From Hygrophila difformis (taxonomy: Eukaryota; Streptophyta; Magnoliopsida; Lamiales; Acanthaceae), in contig JAOANR010000001.1 of the NCBI GenBank assembly GCA_030278955.1, positions 24,247,120-24,311,119 on the forward strand: a stretch of DNA of 64,000 nt. Direction: 5' to 3'. Positions 11,469 to 22,942 of the stretch are shown here, one piece after another; position 1 is the first letter of the stretch, and each line of letters starts with the position of its first letter. The translations under genes were made by a program, and so were the position numbers. The notes beneath the pieces were generated by a model. That model searched no databases, was not told the origin of the DNA, and saw nothing but the letters and a program-made list of their open reading frames with translations.

Positions 11469-14400
11469 ACCGGTGATTGAATGTCAGAAATAGAAAATCA
11501 CCCTGTCGAAAAGTAGAGGAAGGAGAGTCATCTTTTACTCTCAACCTCCTAAGAGGCGTAACAAGATTGTTAACGCTCTCAGGTTGTGTAGCTTAATGCG
11601 TAAGGGATACGCGGCATGCTACGTTCACAACTTTGAAGTGGAAGAGGACAAGGTTGACAATATCCCTGTGGTAAGAGAATACCCGGATGTGTTTCCCGAA
11701 GACATCCCGGGTATGCCACCCGAGAGAGATCTGGAATTCACCATAGATCTCATTCCGCGGAACCTGTTTCCAAGGCTCCTTACCGCATGGCGCCACTGGA
11801 GATGAAAGAGTTGAAGGAGCAACTCTAAGAATTGCTGGAGAAGGGATATATAAAACCAAGTACGTCTCCGTGGGGAGCACCGGTCTTATTCGTTAAGAAG
11901 AAAGACGGAGGACTACGTCTTTGCATCGACTATAGAGGACTCAACCAAGTGACCGTTAAGAACAAGTATCCACTACCGAGGATTGAGGACTTATTTGACC
12001 AACTGAAGGGAGCTTCAGTGTTCTCGAAGATTGACTTGCGATCTGGGTATCATCAACTAAGGATCTCCGAGAAGAATATTCCGAAGACAGTGTTTCGAAA
12101 TCGGTATGGGCATTACGAGTTCACAGTGTTATCCTTTGGATTAACAAACGCGCCGGCAATGTTCATGAATCTCATGAACAATGTCTTTAGAGAGTTGTTA
12201 GATCGATGCGTCGTAGTATTCATCGACGACATCTTGATCTACTCGAAGAGCGAGGAAGAGCATTCCCAACATTTGCATCAAGTGTTAGGGATCTTGCGCA
12301 AGAACCAACTCTATGGGAAGTTGTCCAAATGCGAATTTTGGTTGAAGGAATTAGCATTCCTTGGACACATAGTAACCGCCAATGGAGTTTCAGTGGATCC
12401 GGCGAAAGTTTCAGCGATAACAGAGTGGATATCGCCGATGAGTCCAACTAAAATAAGGAGTTTCCTTGGTCTAGCTGGGTATTATAGGCGATTTGTGAAA
12501 GACTTCTCGAAAATCGCACGTCCCTTAACTCAGCTGCTGAAAAAGGGAGTGAAATACGAGTGGACTAGTGAGTGTGAGTCCGCATTTCAAGAACTAAAGA
12601 AACGACTCACCACTACACCCGTGTTAGCACTGCCATCTGAGGATGGTGATTTCGAGGTTTACAATGACGCTTCGAAGGAAGGTCTAGGATGCGTCTTAAT
12701 GCAAGACTCGAGAGTCATCGCATACGCATCGCGTCAATTGAAACCTCATTAGGCAAATTACCCGACACACGACTTGGAGTTGGCAGCAGTCGTATTCACT
12801 CTAAAGATATGAAGACATTATCTCTATGGGCGAAAGTGTCGAATGTTCACTGACCCCAAGAGCCTCAAGTACATATTCACTCAGAAAGAGTTGAATTTAA
12901 GGCAAAGGAGGTGGTTGGAACTAATAAAGAACTACGATCTCGAAATTGTGTATCACGAAGGAAAGACCAACGTGGTAGCCGATGCCCTAAGTCGGAAGAC
13001 CCAGCATGTGGCGAATTCCCTGGTGGTTTCGCCGGCATTGTATAGGGACTTGGCGAGATTGAGCTTAGAGTTGGTGCACCCAGGTACCATAAGAGAAGTG
13101 ATCAACGCTGTGGTGGTCGAATCGACCATATTTGACGAGATCAAACTCGCCCAACCGGGTGACGAGAAGTTGAAAAGGATTAAGGAGAGCATTGCCGACC
13201 GAAAGGCGATAGGATTTGCTGTCCATGAGGATGGAAGCATTTGTTTCAGGGGAAGGTGGTGCGTACCCCAAGAATGTGGGGAATTGAAACGAAGATTGAT
13301 GGAGGAAGGTCACAACATGCCATATTCGGTTCACCCCGGAGGTGACAATCTTTACAAGGATTTGAAGAAGAATTACTAGTGGTCGAATATGAAAAGAGAA
13401 GTAGCAGAGTTTGTGGAGAGATGCCTCACATGCCAAAAGGTCAAAGTCGTACGACAAAAACCCTAGGACTGATGCAACCATTGGAAATCCCGAGTTGGAA
13501 ATGGGATAGTATCTCGACGGATTTTGTTTCAGGATTACCGCGATCACCTAAAGGGATGAATAAGATATGGTGATAGTCGATAGGCTAACAAAGATGGCCA
13601 TCTTCATTCCAATGAAGGACACTTGGACTATGGACCAATTAGCCAGAGCATATATCGAAAATGTGGTACGACGGCATGGGGTACCACATGACATTATTTC
13701 CGATAGAGACAGTAGATTCGTCTCTCTTTTTGGACTACGCTGCAAGAAGCGTTCGGTACGCAAATTAAGACGAGTACCGCATTCCACCCAATGACGGATG
13801 GACAAACGGAGAGAACGATCCAAACATTAGAGGACATGCTAAGAGCGTGTGTCCTAGAATTTAAGGGTAGTTGGGAAAATCACTTACCATTAATTGAATT
13901 TTCCTACAACAATAGCTACCATGCTAGCATTGGCATGGCGCCGTTCGAAGCACTGTACGGACGGAAGTGCCGAGGTCCGTTAAGTTGGGTAGAGAATGAT
14001 AAGACAGTGGTAGTAGGACCACAACTCGTTGAGGACATGGCTCAACAGATTAAGATCATTCGAGGAAAGATGAAAGCGGCACAAGACCGACAGAAGAGTT
14101 ATGCCGATGTGAGACGGCAAGACCTAGAATTTCAAGTTGGGGATAAGGTCATGCTAAAGATATCACCGATGAAGGGAGTGATGCGCTTTGGCAAACGGGG
14201 AAAGCTAAGTCCTCGATACATAGGACCTTACGAGATTCTAGAAAGAGTCGGTACTTTAGCGTATCGACTAGCCATACCGCCACAACTGGCTCGAGTGCAC
14301 AATGTGTTCCACGTATCCCAATTGAAGATGTATGTGCACGACCCAACACATGTACTCCAACCGGAGGAAATTGAATTGGATGATAACTTGAGCTACGAGG

Positions 14401-14582
14401 AAATTCCGGTGCGAATACTCGATGTGAAGGAGAGAGTAACGAGAAATAAGACAGTGAGGATGGTTAAGGTTCTTTGGTCGAACCACGAAACTGAGACGGC
14501 AACATGGGAGTTAGAAGCAGACATGAGGGAGTGTTACCCGACCCTATTCCGAGACGATGCAACCACAGTTATGGGGACATAA
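11469..14582 (+). pseudogene. pol of the Tekay-like element: reverse transcriptase, RNase H, integrase, chromodomain tail
   Basis: The reverse transcriptase is open at 11832-12752, with '[11 protein letters not shown]', '[10 protein letters not shown]' and the catalytic FIDD box at 12219-12230. RNase H follows but is broken by TAG at 12750 and TGA near 12809; its C-terminal part ('VVADALSRK') is at 12843-13010. The integrase zinc-binding region is split by TAG at 13377-13379; the catalytic core spans about 13490-13980, with a frameshift near 13565 and another near 13725. The C-terminal segment (13791-14582) holds 'FQVGDKVMLKISP' and a chromodomain-like end with 'LDVKERVTRNK' and 'WSNHETETATWE'. 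The many lesions rule out activity. Confidence 0.9.
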
Positions 14583-14586
14583 CTGT

Positions 14587-14902
14587 AATCTTAAGGGGAG
14601 GAGGATGTAACGACCCGAATATTTTGTATCCCCGAATATTTTATATCCCAAATAAACAAATTCGAATTGTTATGAACTACTTAATGACTTAATCCCTTCA
14701 CAAGGTACGTAGGCAACTTGGAAATTTCAATTCTGGGTTCAGTCAAATAATTACAAACAAACAAACGACCAATAATCAAACAACCATAATCAAATAACCA
14801 ACCAATCAAACAACAAACAATCGCACATGATCAAACAACCAAACAATCGAACAATAAGTCGAGCAACTTCGAGGACGAAGTCGATTCTTAAGGGGGGTAG
14901 AT
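14587..14902 (+). other. Spacer with a second PPT-like/LTR-start-like motif, A/C-rich repeats and the true polypurine tract
   Basis: Right after pol, a purine tract (AAGGGGAGGAGGA) is followed by TGTAACGACCCG, the form of a gypsy PPT plus LTR start, but this does not match the LTRs of this element. It is followed by about 280 bp including A/C-rich repeats of AAACAACC-like units. A second tract, TTAAGGGGGGTAGAT, at 14888-14902 directly precedes the real 3' LTR and is the functional-type polypurine tract. The arrangement looks like the 3' end of a different element fused upstream of the true one. Confidence 0.6.
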
Positions 14903-17826
14903 TGTAATACCCGAGACTTTTAATAATATGAAATGGAATTAAATTTGAAGAGCAAGAGAATTTTTAATTCCAAGAACCCTGAAGTCGAAAATGATTTAAA
15001 TAAATAAATCATTGCACGGGAGTCAGAAGACGATGAATTAGAAGCCGACGAATCCAAACTCGACGGACTTAGGATTTCAAACACGAAACCAATTTGAGTC
15101 GAAATAAATTTAAGATAGGAGTCATAATCCGGAAATGACCCGAAAAATCGAGCTCGAAAACGTAGGAGAATAGAAACCCGAAAGAGAGGAGGAATGGCGC
15201 GAAGGATCGCACGGCCCGACCCACGACGCAACCCTACCGAGAGTCGCACGGTGTCCGCGCGGTCTGGAGGGAAAACGCACCGAGGCCGTGCCGCATCACA
15301 GTGTGCGATCAACTTTCAGTTTTCGACGATTTCTTACATTATTTTTGACCCCCGGCTTTGGTAACTCAATCCCGATCGAGGGAAGGAGCATATGGGCGGA
15401 TTGTGGAGTCTTGGGACTCATAATTTTGTCCTCCACCAAACCCTAGCAGCCCTATTCTCTCCATTCTCTCCAAACTTCTTCCAAAACCCGAAATCACCAA
15501 GTTCTTGCTTTCCGATCACTTTCCGGCGACGAAAATCGACCAAGAAGGCGTGGAGAACAAGGATTCTAGTATTCCAGATTGTTGGTAAGTCATTCATAGG
15601 TTTTCGTTTATCTTTTCAAACCCGAAAATTCGATCTAACTCTAGATTTCTTCTTTCGATTCGAATTTGTGGCCAAAGTTGGAGGATTCGTGTTGAGGAGA
15701 TCCGTTCGTGACAAATCTTAGAGCCCGGACGACCCCGAGACAGTTTAGGACTCTACTCAAGTAAGATAATGCCTTACATATCAATATTGGTTGCTTAGAA
15801 CCGTTCGAAAAATTATTTTTAAATCAAACACTAAAATCTGACATAAAAGATTCAATCTTTACGCGTTTTCTGAGATTGGTCGAAAAACCCTATTTCAAGA
15901 ATCCGAAACGAAAAACTCCGAACTAGAGGTTTGTTCCTAACATCTTAATCTAGTTTGTGTCAAACTCTCATGCATTTTTCATTAAGATTTGATACCCCAA
16001 ATCATGTCGAACATTTTCTGTAATGAGTGGACTTTTCGGAAATCAAGACAAATTGCATAGTCGAACTTGATGTGCATTTTTCTATCACTTGCGATCAAAA
16101 ATAATCTTTAGTGTAAACATAAAAGGTGTAGAAAAATGTCTTGAGATCATGCCTGTAAAATTTCGTACATTTTCATTAATGTTTGGATAGTCAAAACCCG
16201 TTTTGAATACATTGTGTCTTTGAAGAAAAAGTCGACAGATTTTTAGTCCGAACTTAGTGGATTAATCTGACTTAATCAGTGATGAATTTGCATAAAATGC
16301 CTCTAATAAAACTTGTTTATTTTGGTGTCTTTTAAGTGTCTATAAAATTTCATAAATTTTGGAGGTCGTTTGCTATGTCAAAAATGCTTTTGAAAATCCA
16401 TTGTGTTAGAAAAGTTGACAGATTTTAAACTTTGCAAAGATTGTAAAATTTCACTCGTTTCCTTACCTATTTTCGGAAAACTTAAAACATGAAAGTTGTT
16501 CGTTAGCGTGTATTTGAGCTACTGTGAAAATTTCAAGTCGATTGCCTTTGAAATGAATTTTTAAACTGAGATGGCGTAAACTGTGGCAATGGCTTGGTTG
16601 AAATATTGAAAAACTCGACTTTTGAGAAACACATGATTTGTGAGATATGTCTAAAAATATTTTTTTTTTAAAATCCTGTTAATCTAAGCTGAGCTAGATC
16701 TCCACGTAAGTAGAGGGTGAGTGCTCTGCAGGGTGCCCCTCTATCTTGAAATTCGTGCTCGAGTGGACGAAATGTTATATATTGTGAAATTGTGCCAAAC
16801 GGCCATTGTGAAATTAGTCTACACTCTCGAGTGTATCCGAATGGGTTACCCGGGGCTCCGGAGCGGTACTGTGTATGGCGTGATAAGCGGGTTGCTTCGG
16901 CAATTTTTCGGAACTTGATATATGAGAAACGAGATACTTGAGATATATAGTTGTGGCGTCCTCTTCTTAGTTAACGGAAGGAAAAATTAAAAGACTTAAA
17001 TTTTTATTTATTTATTTATGTCGTTAATTATGTATTTTAAATTATGTCTTTAAATTTATGCCTATGCCTTAATCATCATTTCTAAATTAAATTGATTGTG
17101 AGAAATTATGGATTTTATCATTGTCCAAACATGCATGCTTAAAGTGAATTTTAATTATTAAATTTTAAAACCCCTTTATTGCTATGCTAGAGATTGTCTT
17201 ACTCAGTATTTCTTAATACTGATAAATGTTGTTTATATTTTTCTATGACAGAGTATGAAGCATGAGCATACACTTGGGGGATTATTTCGGACATTTTATT
17301 ATTTTTGCATGAGACTGCATACAGGCCTGTTAACCTGTGTTTTGGTCATGTCGGCCATATATTTTATTTCCTCTGCATAAACTTATATTTTGCGCTGCAT
17401 AAACTTATTATTGTTTTTAAATATAAGTACTTCCACTTGGTTGTTTTTAAATTATTTAATATACCTGTTAACGCTGAAATTTTTGAAGGAGCGGAACCTC
17501 TCTTTTATTGATGAATGTGAAGGAAGATTACAAGAAAAATATAAAAAGCGAAAACAGGAATTAAAAGAAAGCTGTAAATAATGAAAGTGCAGAAAGCGAT
17601 AAATAAACTGCAGAAAGTAAAAATATAAAATGCGGCCTCTTTGAGGGTTGATTGGAGGTGCTTTGGTATGGCCGCCTAAGGTCTTATTTATAGACCTTTT
17701 CAAACCCTAATAGCGGCTCATGGGCTGGGCCGATTTAAATGCGGACTAGGCTAATTCATATGAGCTGGGCCGATTTTTTCTTGGACTAACAATAGCATTA
17801 GCCTTGCATCTCTCAAATGCGCTCGA
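14903..17826 (+). repeat. 3' LTR of the Tekay-like element (truncated, with a nested insertion)
   Basis: It aligns with 5878-8575 from TGTAATACCCG onward. A foreign 326-bp solo LTR interrupts it at 17466-17791. The alignment stops at 'gctcga' (17821-17826), so the last ~75 bp of the LTR, including its TTACA end, and the right-hand target duplication are missing. The adjoining 25 bp read in frame with LINE reverse transcriptase downstream of the neighbouring element. Confidence 0.88.
17466..17791. mobile_element. Solo LTR (Copia-like)
   Basis: This 326-bp insertion in the Tekay 3' LTR begins TGTTAACG and ends CTAACA (TG...CA, inverted TGTTA/TAACA ends). It is flanked by ATACC (17461-17465) and ATAGC (17792-17796), a 5-bp target duplication with one difference. 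The 'CTCTCTTTTATTGAT...GATTACAAG' stretch resembles Copia LTRs. With no internal region, it is best read as the product of LTR-LTR recombination. Both flanks match the uninterrupted LTR at about 8475. Confidence 0.75.
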
Positions 17827-17851
17827 TCTCTTGGAATAAAGGGAGTATTAA
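17827..17851 (+). mobile_element. LINE copy 2, 25-bp remnant between two LTR elements
   Basis: Reading from 17829 these bases translate as SWNKGSI and continue without a break, across the ATTAA target duplication, into the LINE reverse transcriptase at 35376 ('FFADDILLF'). They therefore appear to be LINE sequence left between the truncated Tekay 3' LTR and the younger LTR element. Roughly 600-700 bp of reverse transcriptase are missing between this point and 5877. Confidence 0.55.
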
Positions 17852-18166
17852 TGATAATGGCCAGAAATGACCATTATTTTCAATCCATTTCCGTGTCTTA
17901 AACGGGCATTTGATCGCATTCCGGTCTTACATTAAGTAAGAAAGCAGTCGAATTGGACTGATTTATGCATAATTGTAAAAATAATAAGCTGGTGTGAAAA
18001 AGGCATAAATATGTAATTTTATTACATATTTATGTTGGAAAAATCCAAAAACATGAGAAAAAGAAAAGAAAAGAAAAAGGAATGGAAAAGATGGGAAAAA
18101 GAGAGAAAAAGCCCACAAAAAGAACAGTTTCGGCCCATCTGGCCCGATCCAGCAGGCCTAGGAACA

Positions 18167-18417
18167 CCTTTGTCGCGGAAGCTCCTTTGTCGCGATGCAT
18201 GGTTCCGCGACAAAGGAACGCTCCGCGACCAAGCAAGCTCAGATGAAGGAGAAGACCAGCCAGAGCCCTCTGTCGCGATACCTTTGTCGCGATGCCCTGT
18301 TCCGCGACAAAGGTCCATTCCGCGACAAAGATGCATTTTTAGAGACACAAGACCCAGTCGAGAAGCTTTGCCACATGCAGTGTGTTCCGCGACCAAACTT
18401 GGTGCTCCGAGACAAAG
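18167..18417. repeat. Four-arm inverted repeat array, LTR cluster 1 (5' LTR)
   Basis: Two full units and one decayed unit (18167-18234, 18268-18330, about 18351-18417), each about 65 bp and about 100 bp apart. Each unit is forward-forward-reverse-reverse: two arms close to TTTGTCGCGGAAC followed by two of its reverse complement. In the third unit the forward arms have decayed (GTCGAGAAG, CTTTGCCAC) while the reverse arms persist. The array ends about 30 bp before the Site II/telo-box/TATA promoter. Confidence 0.9.
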
Positions 18418-18447
18418 CTGTGATGTGTGTGATGTCTTGAGACACAA

Positions 18448-18495
18448 TGGGCTCAAATCAAGGCCCATGAGCTTAGGGTTTCCCCTCTATAAATA
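18448..18495 (+). promoter_or_regulatory. LTR promoter: Site II motifs, telo-box, TATA box
   Basis: In order: TGGGCT (18448), GGCCCA (18462), AGGGTTT (18475) and TATAAATA (18488-18495). Site II (TGGGCY) and telo-box motifs together are known from promoters of plant growth-related genes bound by TCP-type factors. A start site would be expected around 18520. The same module is at 31411-31458 in the 3' LTR. The motifs are seen; promoter activity is inferred. Confidence 0.6.
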
Positions 18496-19118
18496 TGAGG
18501 TGTTTCCTTTGAGCTAGGGGTTAGAAGAATTCTAGAGAGAATACACATTCTTGAAGACAAGTGGGGAGCTCAGTAGTTTAGTTTAGTTTAGGGTAGTTTA
18601 GTTAGGTTTTTCTTGTATTATTTAATTCATGCACTAGTTAGATGTAGTTTATTGCGCTTTGGTTAGACAGCCAGTTTTTACACCTTATTTTCCTGTTCTA
18701 AACTTTTGTTTAAGGGATTGTGATACCCAAATCATGGGTATGAACAACACCGTTTAATAATATGGGAAAACATTCTCCATTTGTGTCCCAAAATCATGAA
18801 ATGGGTCTCACACCCCATGGATCTTACTGCTTTCGTTTTCCTTGGGTCATTTGATCCTTGTTTTGCATTTTAATGTCACTGCTTGGTGACTTTTTCTTGG
18901 GATAATGTTGCACGCTTATGGGTGATCAAGCTCAGATTAGGTTTTTTTTAAGATTTAAGTTTGTTTCATTTCTTTTATGTTCAAGCATGTTCTAGCTAGA
19001 TTCTTATTCTGTTTTGTTATTTTGAGCTTAGTTTAGCTTTTGAATCTGAAATGGGTGAGATCACACATAATGCATGCCACTGTTCCACTTTACTTTTCTG
19101 ACACGTGTCCTGGACACA

Positions 19119-19590
19119 CCTTTGTCGCGGAACAACCCTTGTCGCGGAACCACGTTCCGCGACAAAATGATGCTTTGGCGACAAAGGTGCCAAAGAACAT
19201 TTTTTAACCATTAGTTTAAAACCCTTGGTCGCGAAACAACCCTTGGCGCGGAACCACGTTCCGCGACAAAATCCTGATTAGCGACCAAGGACCCAAATAC
19301 TTGTGATTTTATTTTGGAAGGGCTTTGTCGCGAAGCAACCTTGTCGCGGAACCACGTTCCGCGCCAAAACCTCTTGTTCCGCGACAAGAATTATGCCTTG
19401 TCCAATTATTCAAACCCTTTGTCGCTATACCCCCTTGTCGCGGAACCATATTCCGCGACAAAATTTTTGCTTAGCGACAAGACAAACCCTAAATTTTCAA
19501 AATTCCATTCCTCTTATTTCCCACCCCTTTGTCGCGAAACCTTTGTCGCGGAACCATGCTCCGCGACACAAACTCTATTCCGCGACAAAG
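19119..19590. repeat. Four-arm inverted repeat array, LTR cluster 2 (5' LTR)
   Basis: Five successive units at 19119-19187, 19222-19290, 19321-19388, 19416-19481 and 19526-19590, spaced 95-110 bp start to start. Each is forward-forward-reverse-reverse. The inner pair is an almost perfect palindrome with a 3-nt centre, for example TTTGTCGCGGAAC-CAC-GTTCCGCG. The outer arms vary more (GTCGCGAAA, TAGCGACCAAG, GTCGCTATA). The spacers between units share little sequence. Confidence 0.92.
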
Positions 19591-21644
19591 TGGCACCTTT
19601 TTGCCAAATTTTTATTCTTCATCTCACCCCATTAATTAATTGAACCTTTATATTAATATTTTGAGGTTGAAATCCAATGATCTCAACCCATGATTAATTT
19701 GATATAAAGAACTTTGTTCAATTTCCCATTAAAAGATTCTTCTACAAAAAATTAAACTCTAATGATCTAAGTATATAATCCGGACTGTAATTAATTAATT
19801 ATGGAATGACTGATTATTTAGACATAAAGAGTGATTATGGATTAATTTCCATACCTTGCATGAGAAACCAATGTCTCTCATGCAAGATGACCCAAAAATA
19901 TTTTTCTTTTATTTGTTTTATTTTGTCTTTTCTGTGATGTGTGAAACAGCTAATAAGGAATATATCAGATTAATGTTGGCGGGTATTCCCACACGGATAA
20001 CTAGCTCGTGGTCTGTGTATTAATTATTAAATGTTATTTTGCATGGTCCGGATAGTGGTCGGTGGAAGCCTTGGCGGTTCGTCCATCCGGGATTATGATA
20101 GCTGCTCAGCTGACTCCTATCCGGATACAGTTTTCTTTTCTTTATTTTAATTTCAAACCCGAATCTGGAGCTGTAGTAATGTTAGATGATATATGCCAAT
20201 GTCATCTAATAATTATCGCAGTAATAGAACATGTGGGTTTTTATCCAAATTCACAGATAGTGGAGTCTAAGATGACGGCGGCAACTGTCATTTAGGGCAT
20301 TCCACTGTCTAAAAACCGCTCCACCTGGAATAGTTGGGACCTGGATAGCAGATGTTTGCAGTCCGGATAACCCCAGTTATTTCAGTCATCTTTTTAGCCA
20401 AATAAATTCTTCTCATCTCCGGCTATTTCATCTCTGTGTGTCGACTTCTGTCTAAACCCTCCTTATATTTTGGGTTATTTAATTTTACACTTCTCTATAA
20501 TTTTATGCATGATATTATTATGTAGATATTGTGGCCAATATTATTTTGGGATCCTTCCCTTGGACATAGAAGTCTTGATTTAAATCAGATGTTTCATAAT
20601 AAATTTCCAACAAAAATTCCTTTACAAAATCTGGATTTGAGTAAGGGATAAATTCAACAGTTATGACTAATTCATATCCGACTGGGGGTTGATTTTGGGA
20701 AATTAGAAGCAGAGTCAGCGATTAGGTCTCACCTAGACTGAAAGGATCTGTGTTTTAATTGAGAGTCTAGTACCTGATAGGGAATGATTTTCAAAGAATT
20801 ATTATTTTCCAAAATTGCTGTTTGTTGGAAATCTTGTATTAAATATTGCACTGGGTCAGATTCCACTTGGATTCCGATAAGGTGTGACAGATAATACTAG
20901 AGGAACATCATCCAGGCCTTGGTTATTTTCTAAGATAGGGTTGAGTTTTCTTTCAACTGCTCTCTTCTTCTGCCAAAGCCTATTTTTGAGTCCTGAGTGA
21001 GTGCATCCGGAACGAACTAATTTATTAGTTCGTTTCATTAGTTTGTATCTCATAACCACCCGACGGGGAGTGAACACTGTGAGCGGTTCACCAAGAATAG
21101 GGAATTCTTGATCCACACCCAGTCATCCTGACTGGGGGCTTTCTTTTACTACCAGGGTCAGACTTTCAAAAACCTCCGAGTGATAGGATTTTAAATGATT
21201 TCTTTATCGCTTTCTTTTAAATGCTTTCGTTAGAGGTCACTCGGTTGTATTGAGAGTTGTGTAACTGCTACTAGGACTGAGAGTTAAGGGATAGTTCAAG
21301 GCTTGATTAGAATCTTTGGGTGTGACATGGGGAAATGATAGCAGTACTTGACACTTCAATAAATGATTTGTCAGGTGTTGCTTGTCCACCACAGATAAAT
21401 GACACGCTCTGACGGGAGCAGTTGTGAGTCTGTGGTATCTTAGAATTTGTTGCCTTAAGAGCATGTAAACTCTTGCTGTAAGTACCTGTCTGTTAAAGGG
21501 AACATGGTATAGAGAGCATGAGAATTAGCTAATTGATGGATTATCCCAAGCTAAGATCTGTGTAACAAAATGGAAGTTTAATTGTGTTTCATCTAAATCT
21601 TGTCCAACCTTTATTATTTTCTCCCTGTCCCTTCTGTCTTAATT

Positions 21645-21777
21645 TAAATCTGCTTTCTTAGATAATTTTTAACCGCTTTCCTAGAATAATTTTATTGCTT
21701 TCTTAGATTAAGTTTAACTCGCTTTCTAGAATAATTTTATCTGCTTTATTTTAATTGCTTTCATAGCTTAGTTTAAA
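21645..21777. repeat. Degenerate ~23-bp T-rich tandem repeat in the LTR
   Basis: About six units built on GCTTTCTTAGATAATTTTA follow one another, with variants such as GCTTTCCTAGAATAATTTTA and GCTTTCATAGCTTAG. The same array is in the 3' LTR at about 34596-34728. Such pyrimidine-rich tracts can be untranslated leader sequence; no function can be assigned. Confidence 0.6.
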
Positions 21778-22424
21778 TTATGTCAAGTAGTTGGTAATTC
21801 AAACACACACTTGAATCGAGTAACCGAGTGGAAAATCTTAGTAAACGACGTAGGCCCTGCTTCTATCGCACATCCTCCAGTGAACGATCCGGTCTTACTA
21901 TAAATTACTGCAATTTTTGACACCGTGCGCTTTCGGGGGCACAGTTTCTTAACACGAGCAATAAAAACATGACAACATATAAATATATCCCTAATATAAA
22001 TATATCCCTAATCACAACTCCGCCATCATAAATTGGTTTCATTAAATAAAATCTGAATCAGGATCATGATTTTTGGAAAATACTCATGTTGTGGAAATCT
22101 GTCAAAAGTTTCATGGCAGTGAATCTTATGACAAGAATTGATGAGAAGTATCATGGCACAGATGCCGGGGACCCTCAGTGTGACAGGCTGAAGGTCAACC
22201 CATCCCGGCTGTACCATGAGATTTATCAACAGTTTCATGACAGAGAGGACCACAGCGTCATTTGAAATTAAAGCACCACACCTGAGTAATAAAAAGACTA
22301 ACAATCTTGATATATCCCTAAACCCTTTCCCGTGAATCATAACTCTTTCCTTTTAATAAAACTAATCCTGGTATATTTTCTTTTAAAAATATGCTCGTGT
22401 TAGTGAAACTTGTCAAAAGTTTCA

Positions 22425-22442
22425 TGGCGCCGTTGCCGGGGA
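22425..22442 (+). other. Primer binding site (tRNA-Asp)
   Basis: TGGCGCCGTTGCCGGGGA begins immediately after the LTR end and is the exact complement of the 3' end of plant tRNA-Asp including CCA. It is typical of Athila/Tat-lineage gypsy elements and fixes the 5' LTR boundary at 22424. Confidence 0.93.
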
Positions 22443-22942
22443 GGATGCAGCGTCGTTTATTAAGAGAATTACATTCCTGATTACTCATAGATTAGCTTAG
22501 TTTAATGTAATATATCTAATCCAGATCAGAAAAAGTACCCTCAAGATTAATTGAACATTTAGAGTACCAAGACTCTAAATGTGAGGATGTTGAACTGAGG
22601 AGAAAACCTAACCTAATGGGTATTTATCTGTCTTGCAGGAAATTCGGAACCACCCAAAAAGAAGGAGCAGAAAAAGCATGGAAAACCAGGTTCCTGGTTG
22701 GGAAAATTCCACAAATCTGAGAAATTATTTTCGGAATTTAAAGGAATTTAAGATCCGGAATGAATCTCGCAGATAAATGGAACTGACCCAACCTAATTTT
22801 ATGCAAGTAGATTATTTTAAATAATGGCCCAATGTTTTGAATTTACTTGGACTGAATTCATTTAGGTCCAAATCAAATAAAATAGACGCAGGCCCAACAT
22901 CACACTCGGGCCCAGTCCGTTGAAAATTTGAAAATTCAAAAA
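22443..22942 (+). other. Untranslated leader with hairpin + AATGTGAGG motif
   Basis: No gene is visible. At 22555-22582 a perfect 11-bp inverted repeat (ACATTTAGAGT, 6-nt loop, ACTCTAAATGT) runs into AATGTGAGGATGTTG, the same motif that stands next to the 3' LTR. The rest is AT-rich and unremarkable. Confidence 0.6.

Larger units (their letters stand above)
5878..17826 (+). mobile_element. Ty3/gypsy chromovirus-type (Tekay/Del-like) LTR retrotransposon, degenerate
   Basis: The element has a complete 5' LTR (5878-8575), a primer site, gag-protease-reverse transcriptase-RNase H-integrase in that order, a C-terminal chromodomain-like tail, a polypurine tract and a 3' LTR missing its last ~75 bp. 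The domain order is that of Ty3/gypsy, and the chromodomain tail points to the Tekay/Del chromovirus group. It sits inside LINE copy 2; the 5 bp before it are ATACA, but no matching duplication exists on the right because that end is deleted. The LTRs differ at roughly 5% of bases over the first ~90 bp, so it is older than its neighbour. Confidence 0.9.
17852..22424 (+). repeat. 5' LTR (4573 bp) of the young element
   Basis: The start is TGATAATGG and the end GTTTCA, directly before the tRNA-Asp primer site. The LTR contains two arrays of four-arm inverted repeats (18167-18417, 19119-19590), a promoter module with a TATA box at 18488, a TTTAG-rich tract (18573-18606), a degenerate ~23-bp T-rich tandem repeat (21645-21777), and near its end a diverged second copy of its own terminus. 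Apparent frames inside it are short, overlap on both strands and are not gene-like. Confidence 0.93.

Noticed and set aside
18167..18417. CGCG-box (VCGCGB, CAMTA binding) reading of the arm core
   Set aside because: The core TCGCGG/CCGCGA does not satisfy the V and B flanks, so the usual arms do not match this consensus.
18022..18517. Long open frames on both strands over the four-arm arrays (also 19303-19643, 22812-23273, 30985-31480, 32269-32595), rich in SRN/RDK/PRQ peptides
   Set aside because: The arm sequence has no stop in any frame and is its own complement, so repetition opens several overlapping frames at once. No codon-like conservation or domain supports a protein.
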